A stretch of DNA of 64,000 nt, from positions 248,001 through 312,000 of the forward strand of contig NZ_ATTQ01000003.1 of NCBI RefSeq assembly GCF_000419765.1, given 5' to 3'. Made by a program: the position numbers and the translations under genes. Each line of letters opens with the position of its first letter. The stretch's first letter is position 1. Under the pieces are notes generated by a model. The model did not search any database. It worked only from the letters and a program-made list of their open reading frames with translations, and had not been told where the DNA came from. The DNA comes from Rhizobium mongolense USDA 1844. GTDB lineage: Bacteria; Pseudomonadota; Alphaproteobacteria; Rhizobiales; Rhizobiaceae. This document shows positions 34,600 through 43,656 of the stretch, piece after piece.

Positions 34600-36575
34600 C
34601 ACTGGCGCCGACTTTTTTGGTTTTGGCGTTCTTTTTGCTTGGGCCTTTCAACTGGTCGCGTAATCACAGCTGGACGCGCGCGATCACATGCGCTGTGGTT
34701 GGCGGCATTGGATTGCGCTATATACTCTGGCGGTTATTCGAGACGGTACTTCCTTATCCCAACGATGGCCCCAACTTCTACTGGGTCTGGTTTCTGTTCA
34801 TCGTAGAAATTCTCGCGTTCTTTGAAGTCGTGCTCTTCCTGGTCTTGATGAGTCGATACGTGGACCGGAGCGCAGAAGCGGACAGGCTTGCGCGAGACTT
34901 CTTTAGAGGTGACGAGCATGAATTGCCCACGGTGGATGTGTTCATTCCCACCTACAACGAGCCGCTCGACGTCCTGGAAAGGACGATCATAGGGGCGCTT
35001 GCGCTCGACTATCCGCAAGACAAGCTGAAAGTCTACGTGCTCGACGATCAGCGTCGTGATTGGCTCAAGGCGTACTGCAAGGAGAGGGGAGCAATCCACG
35101 TCACACGGCCCGACAACAGCCATGCAAAAGCCGGCAATATGAACAACGGTCTAAAGGTCAGCTCCGGCGACTTCATCGCGATATTCGATGCTGACTTCGT
35201 GCCCTATCGTCACTTCCTGCGCCGCACGCTTCCCTTCTTTTCCGATGCAACCATCGGTATCGTTCAAACGCCGCAGCATTTCTTCAATACCGATCCGGTG
35301 CAGACAAACCTCGGTCTTGAAAATATCTGGCCGGACGAGCAGCGTTTGTTTTTTGATGAAATTGCACCGAGCCGAGATATCTGGGACGTCAGTTTCTGCT
35401 GTGGGTCATGCTCGATCTCGCGACGCAAGGCGATCGATGCGATAGGGGGGTTTCCGACGGAATCCATCACAGAGGATCTGTTGACCACTCTTTCCATGCT
35501 CAACAAGGGTTACAAGACCCGTTACCTGAATGAGCGCCTGTCGATGGGATTGGCAGCAGAGAATTTGACCGGCTATTTCGTACAGCGTGAGCGCTGGTGC
35601 CAGGGGGGAATTCAAACACTCTATCTTCACAATGGCCCGCTGCGCGGCCCTGGTCTCTCACTTTTTCAACGCATCATGTTCCTTCCGCTGTCGTGGTTGG
35701 TCCAGTATCTGGTGCGCTTTACGATACTGATCATCCCGATCATATATCTCTGGTTCGGCTTGCTGCCGCTCTACTTCACCAACGCTGCGGATTATATCTC
35801 CAATCAGGTGCCGTTGCTGACGGCCTATTTCCTTTTGATGCTCTGGATAACACCGACGCGGTATTTGCCCGTCGTATCGAGTGCCGTCGGAGCTTTTTCG
35901 ACGTTTCGGATGTTGCCAACCGTCATTTCCAGTGTGGTGCGTCCCTTCGGCAAACCGTTCAGGGTAACCCCGAAGGGCAGCGGCAACGAGGCCATTGGTT
36001 TTGATGGATACAGCTTTGCCTGGATAGCGGTGTTGATATTGGCGACGGCCATCGGTCTTGTCATCAATATTGTGCCTGAGACCTCCCAAGTCGAAGCGCA
36101 GTTCTCGCCGATTGCGGCTTGCTGGTCGGGCATCAACATTCTCGTTCTCGCTATCGCGTCCTTGATTTGCTTCGAGAAACCGCGACGGCTCTTCAATGCG
36201 TTCAAACTTGATGAGGCGGTTCACGTGGACGGCGTTCCCGGCCGCATGGTCAGTCTGGCGCTCGACAAGGCAGTCGTTGCCGTGCCGACGGAGACGCGCT
36301 TTGCATCTGCCGATGTCACGCTGTCGCTCGAGGGTTTTTCACCCTTCAAAACGGAACTGAGGATGGTCACTCAAAGACGAAGGAGCGTTGCTCGCCATGG
36401 CGACAAGGAGGCCTTCTACCTGCACCTCCATTTCGATCTTAGCGGGTCGGCCCGCGATAAAATGATCGTCAAGCTATATACCGGGGGTTACTCCCAGGAC
36501 GTTCGTGACATCGACAAGGTCGCTGTCTCGATCAACCTACTGCTTCGGACATTCGGTCGAACCCGGACGCTTTGA
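34560..36575 (+). CDS. bgsA: GT2 beta-glucan synthase, BgsA-like
   Basis: A 671-residue processive family-2 glycosyltransferase related to cellulose synthase. N-terminal helices (10-98) precede a cytosolic catalytic domain with LDDQRR (Asp162/163), DAD (210-212), TED (304-306) and QRERW (342-346), followed by four or more further membrane helices and a cytosolic C-terminus. The tail lacks a proper PilZ motif (no RxxxR), as I recall for BgsA, whose C-terminus nevertheless binds cyclic di-GMP. The likely product is mixed-linkage beta-glucan exported with BgsB. The GC content seems lower than that of neighbouring catabolic genes. Confidence 0.82.
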   Translation: MELGGRPVVQYLIALAPTFLVLAFFLLGPFNWSRNHSWTRAITCAVVGGIGLRYILWRLFETVLPYPNDGPNFYWVWFLFIVEILAFFEVVLFLVLMSRYVDRSAEADRLARDFFRGDEHELPTVDVFIPTYNEPLDVLERTIIGALALDYPQDKLKVYVLDDQRRDWLKAYCKERGAIHVTRPDNSHAKAGNMNNGLKVSSGDFIAIFDADFVPYRHFLRRTLPFFSDATIGIVQTPQHFFNTDPVQTNLGLENIWPDEQRLFFDEIAPSRDIWDVSFCCGSCSISRRKAIDAIGGFPTESITEDLLTTLSMLNKGYKTRYLNERLSMGLAAENLTGYFVQRERWCQGGIQTLYLHNGPLRGPGLSLFQRIMFLPLSWLVQYLVRFTILIIPIIYLWFGLLPLYFTNAADYISNQVPLLTAYFLLMLWITPTRYLPVVSSAVGAFSTFRMLPTVISSVVRPFGKPFRVTPKGSGNEAIGFDGYSFAWIAVLILATAIGLVINIVPETSQVEAQFSPIAACWSGINILVLAIASLICFEKPRRLFNAFKLDEAVHVDGVPGRMVSLALDKAVVAVPTETRFASADVTLSLEGFSPFKTELRMVTQRRRSVARHGDKEAFYLHLHFDLSGSARDKMIVKLYTGGYSQDVRDIDKVAVSINLLLRTFGRTRTL

Positions 36576-37070
36576 GCGAGGTGTTTTCGGCCCGCACATA
36601 CACATAATTCAGTGGGACCGGACAGCGGAAGTGGCTGTTTCGTCGCGTCAAACCTTTGCTGCCGGGCAGGAGCGACCGTGCCGACACGGGGTCCCGGTTG
36701 ACTCTCGGCGCATCGACCTCTGAAAAAAGACTACGGTGTGAACCGGCTTCGACGCTGAACATGCGGGATGTCGAACTGGCCTGTTTGCAGAAACGGCATC
36801 CGGTTCGTGCAGGGCGTTGCCTGGAACAGGAGGATCCGACTGCCTCGCGCGATGACATCGTCGATATTGCGCGGTCGCTGGCCGTGCCGTGAGGTTTTCG
36901 TTAAAGCCAAGCTTTGCGATGTCGCCGACGTGGTATTTCGCCCGCACGTCAGTCCGGAATTGCAAGCAGAGATCGCGTGAATTTCCCTAAGGACAGGGCT
37001 TGAACGATTCGCCATTTGCAGTCTCCATGGGTGCGTTCGCGACATTCATAAGTCGGGATCATGCTATATA
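36576..37070. other. Intergenic region between bgsA and the SDR gene
   Basis: About 495 bases with no gene I can support. Short open frames on both strands (for example 36656-36892 plus and 36731-37045 minus) have no recognisable similarity and no convincing ribosome-binding site. The segment may be degraded coding DNA. Confidence 0.35.
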
Positions 37071-37082
37071 ATGTATAGACAT
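37071..37082. promoter_or_regulatory. HutC-type operator upstream of the SDR gene
   Basis: ATGTATAGACAT has perfect ATGT/ACAT half-sites and lies 30 bases before the SDR start, overlapping an AT-rich promoter-like run (CTATATAATG). The core TGTATAGACA is repeated exactly 1 kb downstream, before the ABC operon. It closely resembles the TGTATATACA-type sites bound by HutC-family GntR repressors, and such a regulator is encoded at 44728. Binding is inference. Confidence 0.6.
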
Positions 37083-37111
37083 GTCGTCGGGAACGAGAAC
37101 AAGGAGCCATC

Positions 37112-37879
37112 ATGACCCACCCGAATTTTGATCTGACCGGCCGCCGCGCCCTCGTCACCGGAGCAAGCCGCGGCATAGGTCAGGCAATCGCGATTGCATT
37201 GGCGGAGGCCGGTGCGGATGTGGCGATCACAGCGCGGGCGGTCGAGGGGCTGGCCGAAACCCGGCAACTGATCGAGAAGTGCGGCAGTCGCTCGGTGACG
37301 CTTGCCCAGGACGTGCGCGACGTCGAGGCCTGCAGAAGCGTCACGAGAGCGGCGGCCGAGATGCTGGGCGGCCTCGACATTCTCGTCAACAATGCCGGGT
37401 TCGAGAATGTTCGGCCGTCCTTCGACGTGGACGAGGCGCTTTGGGAGTCGATCCTGTCGACCAATTTGAAGGGGGCCTTCTTCTGTGCCCAGGCGGCCGG
37501 CCGGATCATGGCGGAGGCGGGCGGTGGAGCTATCGTCAATCTCTGCTCTCTGACCTCCTATGTCGGAATTCCGACGGCAGCACCCTATGGCGCCTCGAAG
37601 TCCGGCCTTCTCGGGGTGACGCGGGCGCTCGCCACCGAATGGGCAGCGCACAACATCCGCGTCAACGCCATTGCGCCCGGCTATTTTCGCACGGCCATGA
37701 CCGAGGTCTTCTATGAGAACGAGGACTGGCAGTCGCGCATGCTGGCCAAGATCCCGCAGCGCCGTTTTGGCAAGGAGAGCGACATCGGCGGCGTCGCGGT
37801 CTTCCTTTGCAGTGATGCTGCGGCTTACGTCACCGGCCACTGCATTCCAGTCGACGGCGGCTATCTCGCCTCGATCTGA
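37112..37879 (+). CDS. Short-chain dehydrogenase/reductase
   Basis: A 255-residue classical SDR. The cofactor motif is TGASRGIG (16-23), the NNAG motif is at 93-96, and the catalytic Ser146, Tyr159 and Lys163 lie in NLCSLTSYVG and YGASK. GTG is not needed: ATG 37112 follows AAGGAG. It would oxidise or reduce a polyol or hydroxy acid with NAD(P). A shared operator sequence links it to the ABC/dehydrogenase operon that starts 300 bases downstream. Confidence 0.92.
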   Translation: MTHPNFDLTGRRALVTGASRGIGQAIAIALAEAGADVAITARAVEGLAETRQLIEKCGSRSVTLAQDVRDVEACRSVTRAAAEMLGGLDILVNNAGFENVRPSFDVDEALWESILSTNLKGAFFCAQAAGRIMAEAGGGAIVNLCSLTSYVGIPTAAPYGASKSGLLGVTRALATEWAAHNIRVNAIAPGYFRTAMTEVFYENEDWQSRMLAKIPQRRFGKESDIGGVAVFLCSDAAAYVTGHCIPVDGGYLASI

Positions 37880-38187
37880 GATGGGGCGCCAAGCGTCGCA
37901 CGAATGGTTCGTCCGATGGTGCAAGCCCTACCGAACACTCGTTGGGCGTGCTTGCCTTTCTATTCGCGGACGACAAGACTGTCGTTGAGCCTGCTTTTCG
38001 CATCTGCACAAATATTGGTCAGGCGGCTTTATGGCGCAAAAAATACGCAAACTTGATTGACGGTACTTGTACAAATATGTATAGACAACTTAACGTAAAA
38101 CTCGGTCGGTTGCCTGTCGACCGGGACGATTAGAATGAAGCTTCGCGTCGGCCTCGTTCGTCGAACGGGGCAAGACAGGGGAATGTC
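37880..38187. promoter_or_regulatory. Promoter region of the spermidine-type ABC operon with HutC-type site
   Basis: 308 bases without a gene. TGTATAGACA at 38078-38087 repeats the site upstream of the SDR gene exactly, and TTGTACAA at 38067-38074 is a second palindrome of the same style just before it. The surrounding 100 bases are AT-rich. Together they form a likely operator-promoter for the operon beginning at 38188. Confidence 0.6.
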
Positions 38188-39321
38188 ATGGGCGTTGTTG
38201 CTGCGGAACTCCGTCCGGCTGAATCAACCGGTCAGATCGCTGTTTCAGTCAAGGATGTCGGCATGGTCTTCGGTGATGTCCATGCCGTCAGGAATGTCGT
38301 CTTCGACCTGCCGAAGGGACGGTTCCTGACCATTCTCGGCCCGTCCGGTTCCGGCAAGACGACTCTTCTGCGCATGATCGCTGGCTTTGACCGGCCAACC
38401 AGCGGCGAAATCTTCATCAACGGTCAGCCGGTCAGTGCCGTGCCGCCCCACAGGCGCGCAATCGGCATGGTGTTCCAAAAGCTCGCACTCTTCCCGCACA
38501 TGACGGCGGCCGAAAACGTCGGCTTTCCGCTCAAGATGCGCCGCCATGATGCGCGCATGATCCCGGAAAAGGTGGAGCGCTATCTCGATCTCGTCCGACT
38601 GGGTGGCTATGGCAGCAGGCGCATCAATGAGTTGTCCGGCGGCCAGCAGCAGCGTGTCGCCATCGCCCGCGCCCTGGTGTTCGAGCCGGACCTGCTCCTG
38701 CTTGATGAACCGCTTGCCGCGCTCGACCGCAAGCTGCGCGAGGAGATGCAGCTCGAGTTCCGCCGCATCCAGAAGGAACTCGGGGTGACTACGATCAATG
38801 TCACCCATGACCAGCGCGAGGCCCTGGTGGTGTCCGACGAGGTCATTGTCATGAGCGGCGGCGAGATCCAGCAGAAGGCCCGTCCAGTCGACGCTTATCG
38901 CGCGCCGTGCAATGCCTTCGTCGCCAACTTCATCGGTGTCACCAATTTCGTCGACGGCAAGGTCGTCGATCTGACTTCTTCACGCGTCGTGTTCGAGGCG
39001 AACGGCCTGCGCCTTGCCGGTGTGGTTGCCGACGCCGCGCTTGCGGCAGGTTTGCCCTGCGCCGCTGCCGTTCGTGCCGAGCAGATCCGCATCGCACCGA
39101 GGAGCGGGAGCCTCGACGGTCTCGAAACGGTGGTGGACGGCCAGGTGGTCGACTGCATCTTTGAAGGCGAGCGTGTCGTCTACGAAATTCGGGTTCCGGC
39201 GCTGGCCGGCGTGCTGATGCGCGTCTTCGACCACGATCCCGAATCCCACTTGCAGTTCGGTCCTGGCGAAGAGGTTCGTCTCGGCTGGAACGCCAGAGAT
39301 ATGCATGTCTTTCAAAAATGA
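38188..39321 (+). CDS. Spermidine/putrescine-type ABC transporter ATP-binding protein
   Basis: A 377-residue PotA-like ATPase. Walker A is GPSGSGKTT (51-59), the Q-loop is VFQKLALFPHMTAAENV, the signature is LSGGQQQRVAIARALVF and Walker B is LLLLDEPLAALDRKL. A C-terminal TOBE-type regulatory domain begins near FIGVTNFVDGKVVDL. It is first in an operon with its binding protein, two permeases and three enzyme or regulator genes. Confidence 0.92.
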   Translation: MGVVAAELRPAESTGQIAVSVKDVGMVFGDVHAVRNVVFDLPKGRFLTILGPSGSGKTTLLRMIAGFDRPTSGEIFINGQPVSAVPPHRRAIGMVFQKLALFPHMTAAENVGFPLKMRRHDARMIPEKVERYLDLVRLGGYGSRRINELSGGQQQRVAIARALVFEPDLLLLDEPLAALDRKLREEMQLEFRRIQKELGVTTINVTHDQREALVVSDEVIVMSGGEIQQKARPVDAYRAPCNAFVANFIGVTNFVDGKVVDLTSSRVVFEANGLRLAGVVADAALAAGLPCAAAVRAEQIRIAPRSGSLDGLETVVDGQVVDCIFEGERVVYEIRVPALAGVLMRVFDHDPESHLQFGPGEEVRLGWNARDMHVFQK

Positions 39322-39354
39322 CCCCGAGAAGGTCTAGCCAGAGGAGAATGTGTA

Positions 39355-40470
39355 ATGTCGCATGAAAAGTTCCTGTCCGCGCAGATCCGCCGCCGGACGC
39401 TGCTTGCGTCCATGGCCGCGGCCGGCGCCTCGGCCGGCCTCTCGACGTTCGGCGTCAGCCGCGCCTTTGCCCAGGAGCCGGAAAAGCCGGCCGAAATCAT
39501 CGTTCGCGCCTGGGGTGGTAGCTGGGTCGATGCGCTCAAGGCCGGCGTGTCCGACAGCTTCACCAAGATCACCGGCATCGCCGTTCGCCACGACCTGACC
39601 GAGGACAACGAGATCCAGCCGAAGGTCTGGGCCGCTGTTGCCCAGAAGCGTGTCCCGCCGATCCACATCAACTGGGACACGACGACGAACGCGACCAAGT
39701 CGGCGCTGCGCGGGGTGACCGAGGACCTGTCGGACTTGCCGAACCTCAAAGACGCTACCGATCTTGCCAAGCCGGTTGGTCTCGAGGGCTATCCGATCGT
39801 CAACACATACGGCTATGTCTACGTGCTCGCCTATCGCCCGTCGGCCTTCCCGAACGGTGCGCCGAAGTCCTGGAAGGACCTGCTCGATCCCAAACTCAAG
39901 GGTCGCATCGCGCTCTACAATGACGGCATCGGCTTCCACTTCCCGGCCCAGGTTGCTGGCGGCGGCAAGCTCGAGGACATTCCGGGCAACATGCAGCCGG
40001 CCTGGGACTTCATTTCCAAGATCAAGGAACAGCAGCCGCTGCTCGGCGAGGACCCGGATTTCACCACCTGGTTCCAGAAGGGCGAGATCGACGCCGCCTG
40101 CACCATCTCAACCAACGCGCGCGAAGCCAAGAAAAACGGCATCGAGATCGCGTGGGTCGTGCCGGAGGAAGGTGCCAAGTTCGATACTGACGGCCTGTGG
40201 ATCCCAAAGGGCCTGCCGGAGAACGAGCTTTACTGGGCCAAGCAGTACATCAACCACGCCCTCACCAAGGAAGCCCAGCAGATCTGGCTCGACGGTCTCG
40301 GTCTGCCAGGGGTCGTCCCGGGCGTCAATCCGCCGGCCGATCTCGTGGGCGATCCGTCCTATCCGACCAAGGAAGAGGACTTCAAGCACCTGATCCGCAT
40401 CTCGTCCAAGGTTCAGGTCGAGAACGAGAGCCAGTGGTTCGCCAAGTTCAAGGAAATCATGCAAGGCTGA
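39355..40470 (+). CDS. Periplasmic binding protein, PotD-like
   Basis: A 371-residue extracellular solute-binding protein of family 1/PotD type. The N-terminus (RRRTLLASMAAAGASAG, cleavage after SRAFA) looks like a Tat signal, with consecutive arginines before a moderate hydrophobic stretch. AWGGSWVDALKAGVSDSFTK and WIPKGLPENELYWAKQYINH follow the family order. AGAGGAGA precedes the ATG. The ligand is unknown; family members bind polyamines, organic acids and sulfonates. Confidence 0.9.
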   Translation: MSHEKFLSAQIRRRTLLASMAAAGASAGLSTFGVSRAFAQEPEKPAEIIVRAWGGSWVDALKAGVSDSFTKITGIAVRHDLTEDNEIQPKVWAAVAQKRVPPIHINWDTTTNATKSALRGVTEDLSDLPNLKDATDLAKPVGLEGYPIVNTYGYVYVLAYRPSAFPNGAPKSWKDLLDPKLKGRIALYNDGIGFHFPAQVAGGGKLEDIPGNMQPAWDFISKIKEQQPLLGEDPDFTTWFQKGEIDAACTISTNAREAKKNGIEIAWVVPEEGAKFDTDGLWIPKGLPENELYWAKQYINHALTKEAQQIWLDGLGLPGVVPGVNPPADLVGDPSYPTKEEDFKHLIRISSKVQVENESQWFAKFKEIMQG

Positions 40471-40479
40471 AGCCTTGTC

Positions 40480-40507
40480 TGCCCGCCGCGTCCTCTGGCG
40501 GCGGGCA
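40480..40507 (+). terminator. Hairpin after the binding-protein gene
   Basis: TGCCCGCCGC and GCGGCGGGCA make a ten-base perfect stem with an eight-base loop, nine bases after the stop codon. A short TCCTTCTTTC stretch follows. It sits between the binding-protein and permease genes, the usual place for an attenuating or message-stabilising hairpin. Confidence 0.6.
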
Positions 40508-40537
40508 CTCCTTCTTTCGTGAAACAGGATCGGTATC

Positions 40538-41482
40538 ATGCGCGCTCCCCGTGCCGCGTATCCTCTGACATGGCGCGTCATGGATGTGCTTGAAGGCCTT
40601 GCGGCCATCGTCTGGCCATCGAGTTTCCGGCGAGGCCTGCCTTATCTCATGTTGATGCCGGCGGTTGTGCTCGTGGGGCTGCTGGTGCTCGGTCTCGTCC
40701 AGATCGGCGACACGAGCCTGAGAACACTCGATACCAATACCTTCCTGATGTCGGAGACCTACACGCTCGCCAACTACCAGCGCGTTCTGACGGAGAAATT
40801 CTTCGCGACGGTGGCCGGTCGCAGCCTCATGGGCGCGGTGATTGTCACGGCAATCACGCTGCTGTTCGCCTTTCCATACGCCTACCTGATGGTGCGCACG
40901 CCGTCGTCGGCGCTTCGCAAGTTCCTACTCGTGGCGCTCTTCTTGCCCTTCTTCATCGGCCAGGTGGTGCGCGCCTATGGCTGGCTCATCATTCTCGGCA
41001 ACCAGGGCATGGTCAACGAGGCGCTCGGTTTCGTCGGTGTGCCGACTATGCGACTGCTCTACAACTACCCTGCAGTTCTGTTCGGCCTTGTGCAATACAT
41101 GCTGCCCTTCGCCGTCCTGATGCTGGCACCTGCGCTGACCGCGATCCCGAGCGAGCTCGAGGCGGCGGCGGCCTCCCTCGGCGCCGACTGGGTTCGCACC
41201 TTCCACCATATTGTCCTGCCGCTCTCCCGGCCAGGGCTCGTCGGCGCTGGGCTCGTGGTCGTCACGCTCTCGCTCACCGATTTTGCCATTCCCGCCATCC
41301 TCGGCGGCGGCACTCAGGACTTCATCGCCAACGCGATCTACGACCAGTTCTTCCGCACCTCCGACCAGGGTCTAGGGGCGACTCTGTCGCTTATGCTTGT
41401 CGCGGTGGGCTCCATCCTCGTCGGCGTCGTGTTCATGCTCTTCGGCGCGGGCACGCTTGCTATGGGAGGAGACCGCAAATGA
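40538..41482 (+). CDS. ABC transporter permease, PotB-like
   Basis: A 314-residue inner-membrane permease with about six hydrophobic helices (LMLMPAVVLVGLLVLGLVQI; FLLVALFLPFFIGQVVRAYG). The EAA loop reads LEAAAASLGADWVRTFHHIVLP. It pairs with the next permease, whose start codon overlaps its stop by four bases (ATGA), indicating translational coupling. Confidence 0.92.
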   Translation: MRAPRAAYPLTWRVMDVLEGLAAIVWPSSFRRGLPYLMLMPAVVLVGLLVLGLVQIGDTSLRTLDTNTFLMSETYTLANYQRVLTEKFFATVAGRSLMGAVIVTAITLLFAFPYAYLMVRTPSSALRKFLLVALFLPFFIGQVVRAYGWLIILGNQGMVNEALGFVGVPTMRLLYNYPAVLFGLVQYMLPFAVLMLAPALTAIPSELEAAAASLGADWVRTFHHIVLPLSRPGLVGAGLVVVTLSLTDFAIPAILGGGTQDFIANAIYDQFFRTSDQGLGATLSLMLVAVGSILVGVVFMLFGAGTLAMGGDRK

Positions 41483-42279
41483 CCGGCAGCCGAAGCAAGT
41501 TCATCGTCATCTGGGCATTCGTCGCAACTGCGCTCGTCATGCTTTCAGCGCCCACTATCGTGGTGCTCGGGGCTTCCTTCACGGCCGGAAACATCATCAC
41601 CTTCCCACCGGACGGATTGTCGCTGAAATGGTACGGCGCAATCGCGCAAGCGAATGATCTCCGGCAGGCCTTCCTGCGTTCGCTGATCGTCGCCGCGATC
41701 TGCACCGTGACCGCCATCCCCGTCGGCACGCTCGCGGGCATCGCACTCGCGAAGTACCGGGTACGGTTTGCTCGCTCCATCCAGATCTACCTACTGCTGC
41801 CCTTCACCATTCCGCTGATCGGCTCCGGGATCGGCATGATGCTCGTCTTCGGTCAGATGAACGTCCTAGGCAGGCTGTGGCCGGTGGGCATCGCGTGCTG
41901 CGTCATCAACCTGCCCTTCATGATCTGGGCCGTAACGGCGAGTGCCAGCAACCTGTCGCCGGATCTCGAGCTGGCAGCGGCCAATTGCGGGGCCCCGCCG
42001 CTGCAGCGCTTCCTCTACATAACGCTTCCAGCGGTGCTGCCGGGCGTGATCACCGGGTCGCTGCTGATGTTCATCCTCGCGCTCAATGAGTTCCTGGTCA
42101 GCCTGCTGCTCGTCGATGCCCGAAGTGTGACGCTGCCGGTGCAGATCTACAATTCCATCCGCTCGATCATCACGCCCGATTTGGCTGCCATCTCGGTGGT
42201 ATTCATCGCCTGCGCCGGACTTGCGATCGCGTTGCTCGACCGCCTGGTCGGTCTCGACATCTTCCTCAAATCGAAATGA
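41479..42279 (+). CDS. ABC transporter permease, PotC-like
   Basis: A 266-residue permease with helices such as VIWAFVATALVMLSAPTIVV and an EAA loop LELAAANCGAPPLQRFLYI. It overlaps the preceding permease by four bases. It completes the PotABCD-type importer whose other parts are encoded immediately upstream. Confidence 0.92.
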   Translation: MTGSRSKFIVIWAFVATALVMLSAPTIVVLGASFTAGNIITFPPDGLSLKWYGAIAQANDLRQAFLRSLIVAAICTVTAIPVGTLAGIALAKYRVRFARSIQIYLLLPFTIPLIGSGIGMMLVFGQMNVLGRLWPVGIACCVINLPFMIWAVTASASNLSPDLELAAANCGAPPLQRFLYITLPAVLPGVITGSLLMFILALNEFLVSLLLVDARSVTLPVQIYNSIRSIITPDLAAISVVFIACAGLAIALLDRLVGLDIFLKSK

Positions 42280-42321
42280 CGCCTTCGGCCCCCGCGCGGG
42301 CCAGACATCAAGGACAAGACG

Positions 42322-43656
42322 ATGACCAACGTGTCTTTCTACGATTATTCCAAGCTAAACGTCGAGGAAAAGGCGGCGCTGCTGCGCCGCTCGGAAACCG
42401 ACATCTCGAGCTTCGTCGAAAGGGTCGCGCCGATCCTCGAAGCCGTGCGCACAGAAGGTGACAAGGCGCTTGCCCGGTTCGGCCGCGAATTCGACAAGGC
42501 AGATATCACCGAGGCCAATCTCAAGGTCACCGAGGCGGAGTTCGATGCGGCCTTCAAGCTGGTCGATGCGAGCGTCATCGAGTCCATAAAGTTCGGCATC
42601 GACAATATCCGCAAGTTCCATGAGGAGCAGAAGCCGGAAGCCATGTGGCTGAAGGAAATCCGTCCCGGCGCCTTTGCCGGCGACCGCTTTACGCCCATCC
42701 AGTCGGTGGCGCTTTACGTGCCGCGTGGCAAGGGTTCCTTCCCGTCGGTGACGATGATGACCTCGGTTCCGGCCGCGGTTGCAGGCGTCCCGAACCTGGC
42801 CATCGTCACACCACCGGCGCGGGACGGTTCCGTCGATGGCGCAACCCTCGTCGCAGCACGACTTGCCGGCGTCGAGACCGTCTATAAGGTCGGCGGTGCC
42901 CAGGCCGTAGCGGCGGTTGCCTACGGCACCGAAACCGTCAAGCCGGCGCTGAAGATCGTCGGCCCCGGCAGCCCGTGGGTTGTCGCTGCCAAGCGTTCGC
43001 TCTCTGGCGTCATCGACACCGGCCTTCCGGCCGGTCCGTCCGAGGTGATGATCCTCGCCGACGATACGGTCCATGGTGGACTTGCCGCACTCGACCTGCT
43101 GATTGAGGCGGAACACGGCGCGGATTCGTCGGCCTATCTCGTCACCCACAGCCGCCGCGTCGCCGAAGAGGCGCTCGCAGCGCTTCCCGAGCACTGGACG
43201 AAGATGACCGAGCAGCGCGTCGCTTTCTCCAAGGCCGTGCTCACCGGCAAGACGGGCGGCGTGGTGCTCACCTCCTCGATCGAGGAGAGCTACGAGTTCG
43301 TCAACGCCTATGCGCCGGAGCATCTGGAGCTTCTGTCGGAAGAGCCATTTATCCATCTCGGCCACATCACCGAGGCTTCCGAAATCCTGATGGGCACCCA
43401 TACGCCTGTCAGCATCGCCAATTTCTCGCTCGGCCCAAATGCCGTACTGCCAACCAGCCGCTGGGCGCGCACCTTCGGCCCGCTGTCGGTTGCGGATTTC
43501 GTCAAGCGTAGCTCCGTCGGCTTTGTAACGGCATCCGCCTATCCGGAATTTGCCCGGCACTCGCACAATCTCGCAATCTACGAGGGCTTCTCTTCTCACG
43601 CGCTGGCCGTCTCGCCGGTACGCGATGCCTACCTGAAGAAGGGGGCCCGAACATGA
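42322..43656 (+). CDS. Histidinol-dehydrogenase family NAD-dependent alcohol dehydrogenase (HpsN-like paralogue)
   Basis: A 444-residue HisD-family protein: [44 protein letters not shown] and [11 protein letters not shown]. The catalytic Glu333-His334 pair and His265 and His426 are present. By alignment from memory, however, the E. coli zinc ligands Gln259 and Asp360 are replaced by Glu262 and Asn367, and the histidinol-contacting His367 by Ala374. That argues against a role in histidine synthesis and for a four-electron alcohol-to-acid oxidation of another substrate, as in sulfopropanediol dehydrogenase HpsN. The ABC importer upstream and the alcohol dehydrogenase overlapping downstream support a catabolic role. 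Confidence 0.85.
   Translation: MTNVSFYDYSKLNVEEKAALLRRSETDISSFVERVAPILEAVRTEGDKALARFGREFDKADITEANLKVTEAEFDAAFKLVDASVIESIKFGIDNIRKFHEEQKPEAMWLKEIRPGAFAGDRFTPIQSVALYVPRGKGSFPSVTMMTSVPAAVAGVPNLAIVTPPARDGSVDGATLVAARLAGVETVYKVGGAQAVAAVAYGTETVKPALKIVGPGSPWVVAAKRSLSGVIDTGLPAGPSEVMILADDTVHGGLAALDLLIEAEHGADSSAYLVTHSRRVAEEALAALPEHWTKMTEQRVAFSKAVLTGKTGGVVLTSSIEESYEFVNAYAPEHLELLSEEPFIHLGHITEASEILMGTHTPVSIANFSLGPNAVLPTSRWARTFGPLSVADFVKRSSVGFVTASAYPEFARHSHNLAIYEGFSSHALAVSPVRDAYLKKGART

Noticed and set aside
36180-36450. PilZ cyclic di-GMP domain at the BgsA C-terminus
   Set aside because: The RxxxR and DxSxxG motifs are not present in proper form, so a PilZ call cannot be supported.
42322-43656. Annotation as biosynthetic histidinol dehydrogenase (hisD)
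   Set aside because: Key ligand and histidinol-contact positions are changed and the gene lies in a catabolic operon.
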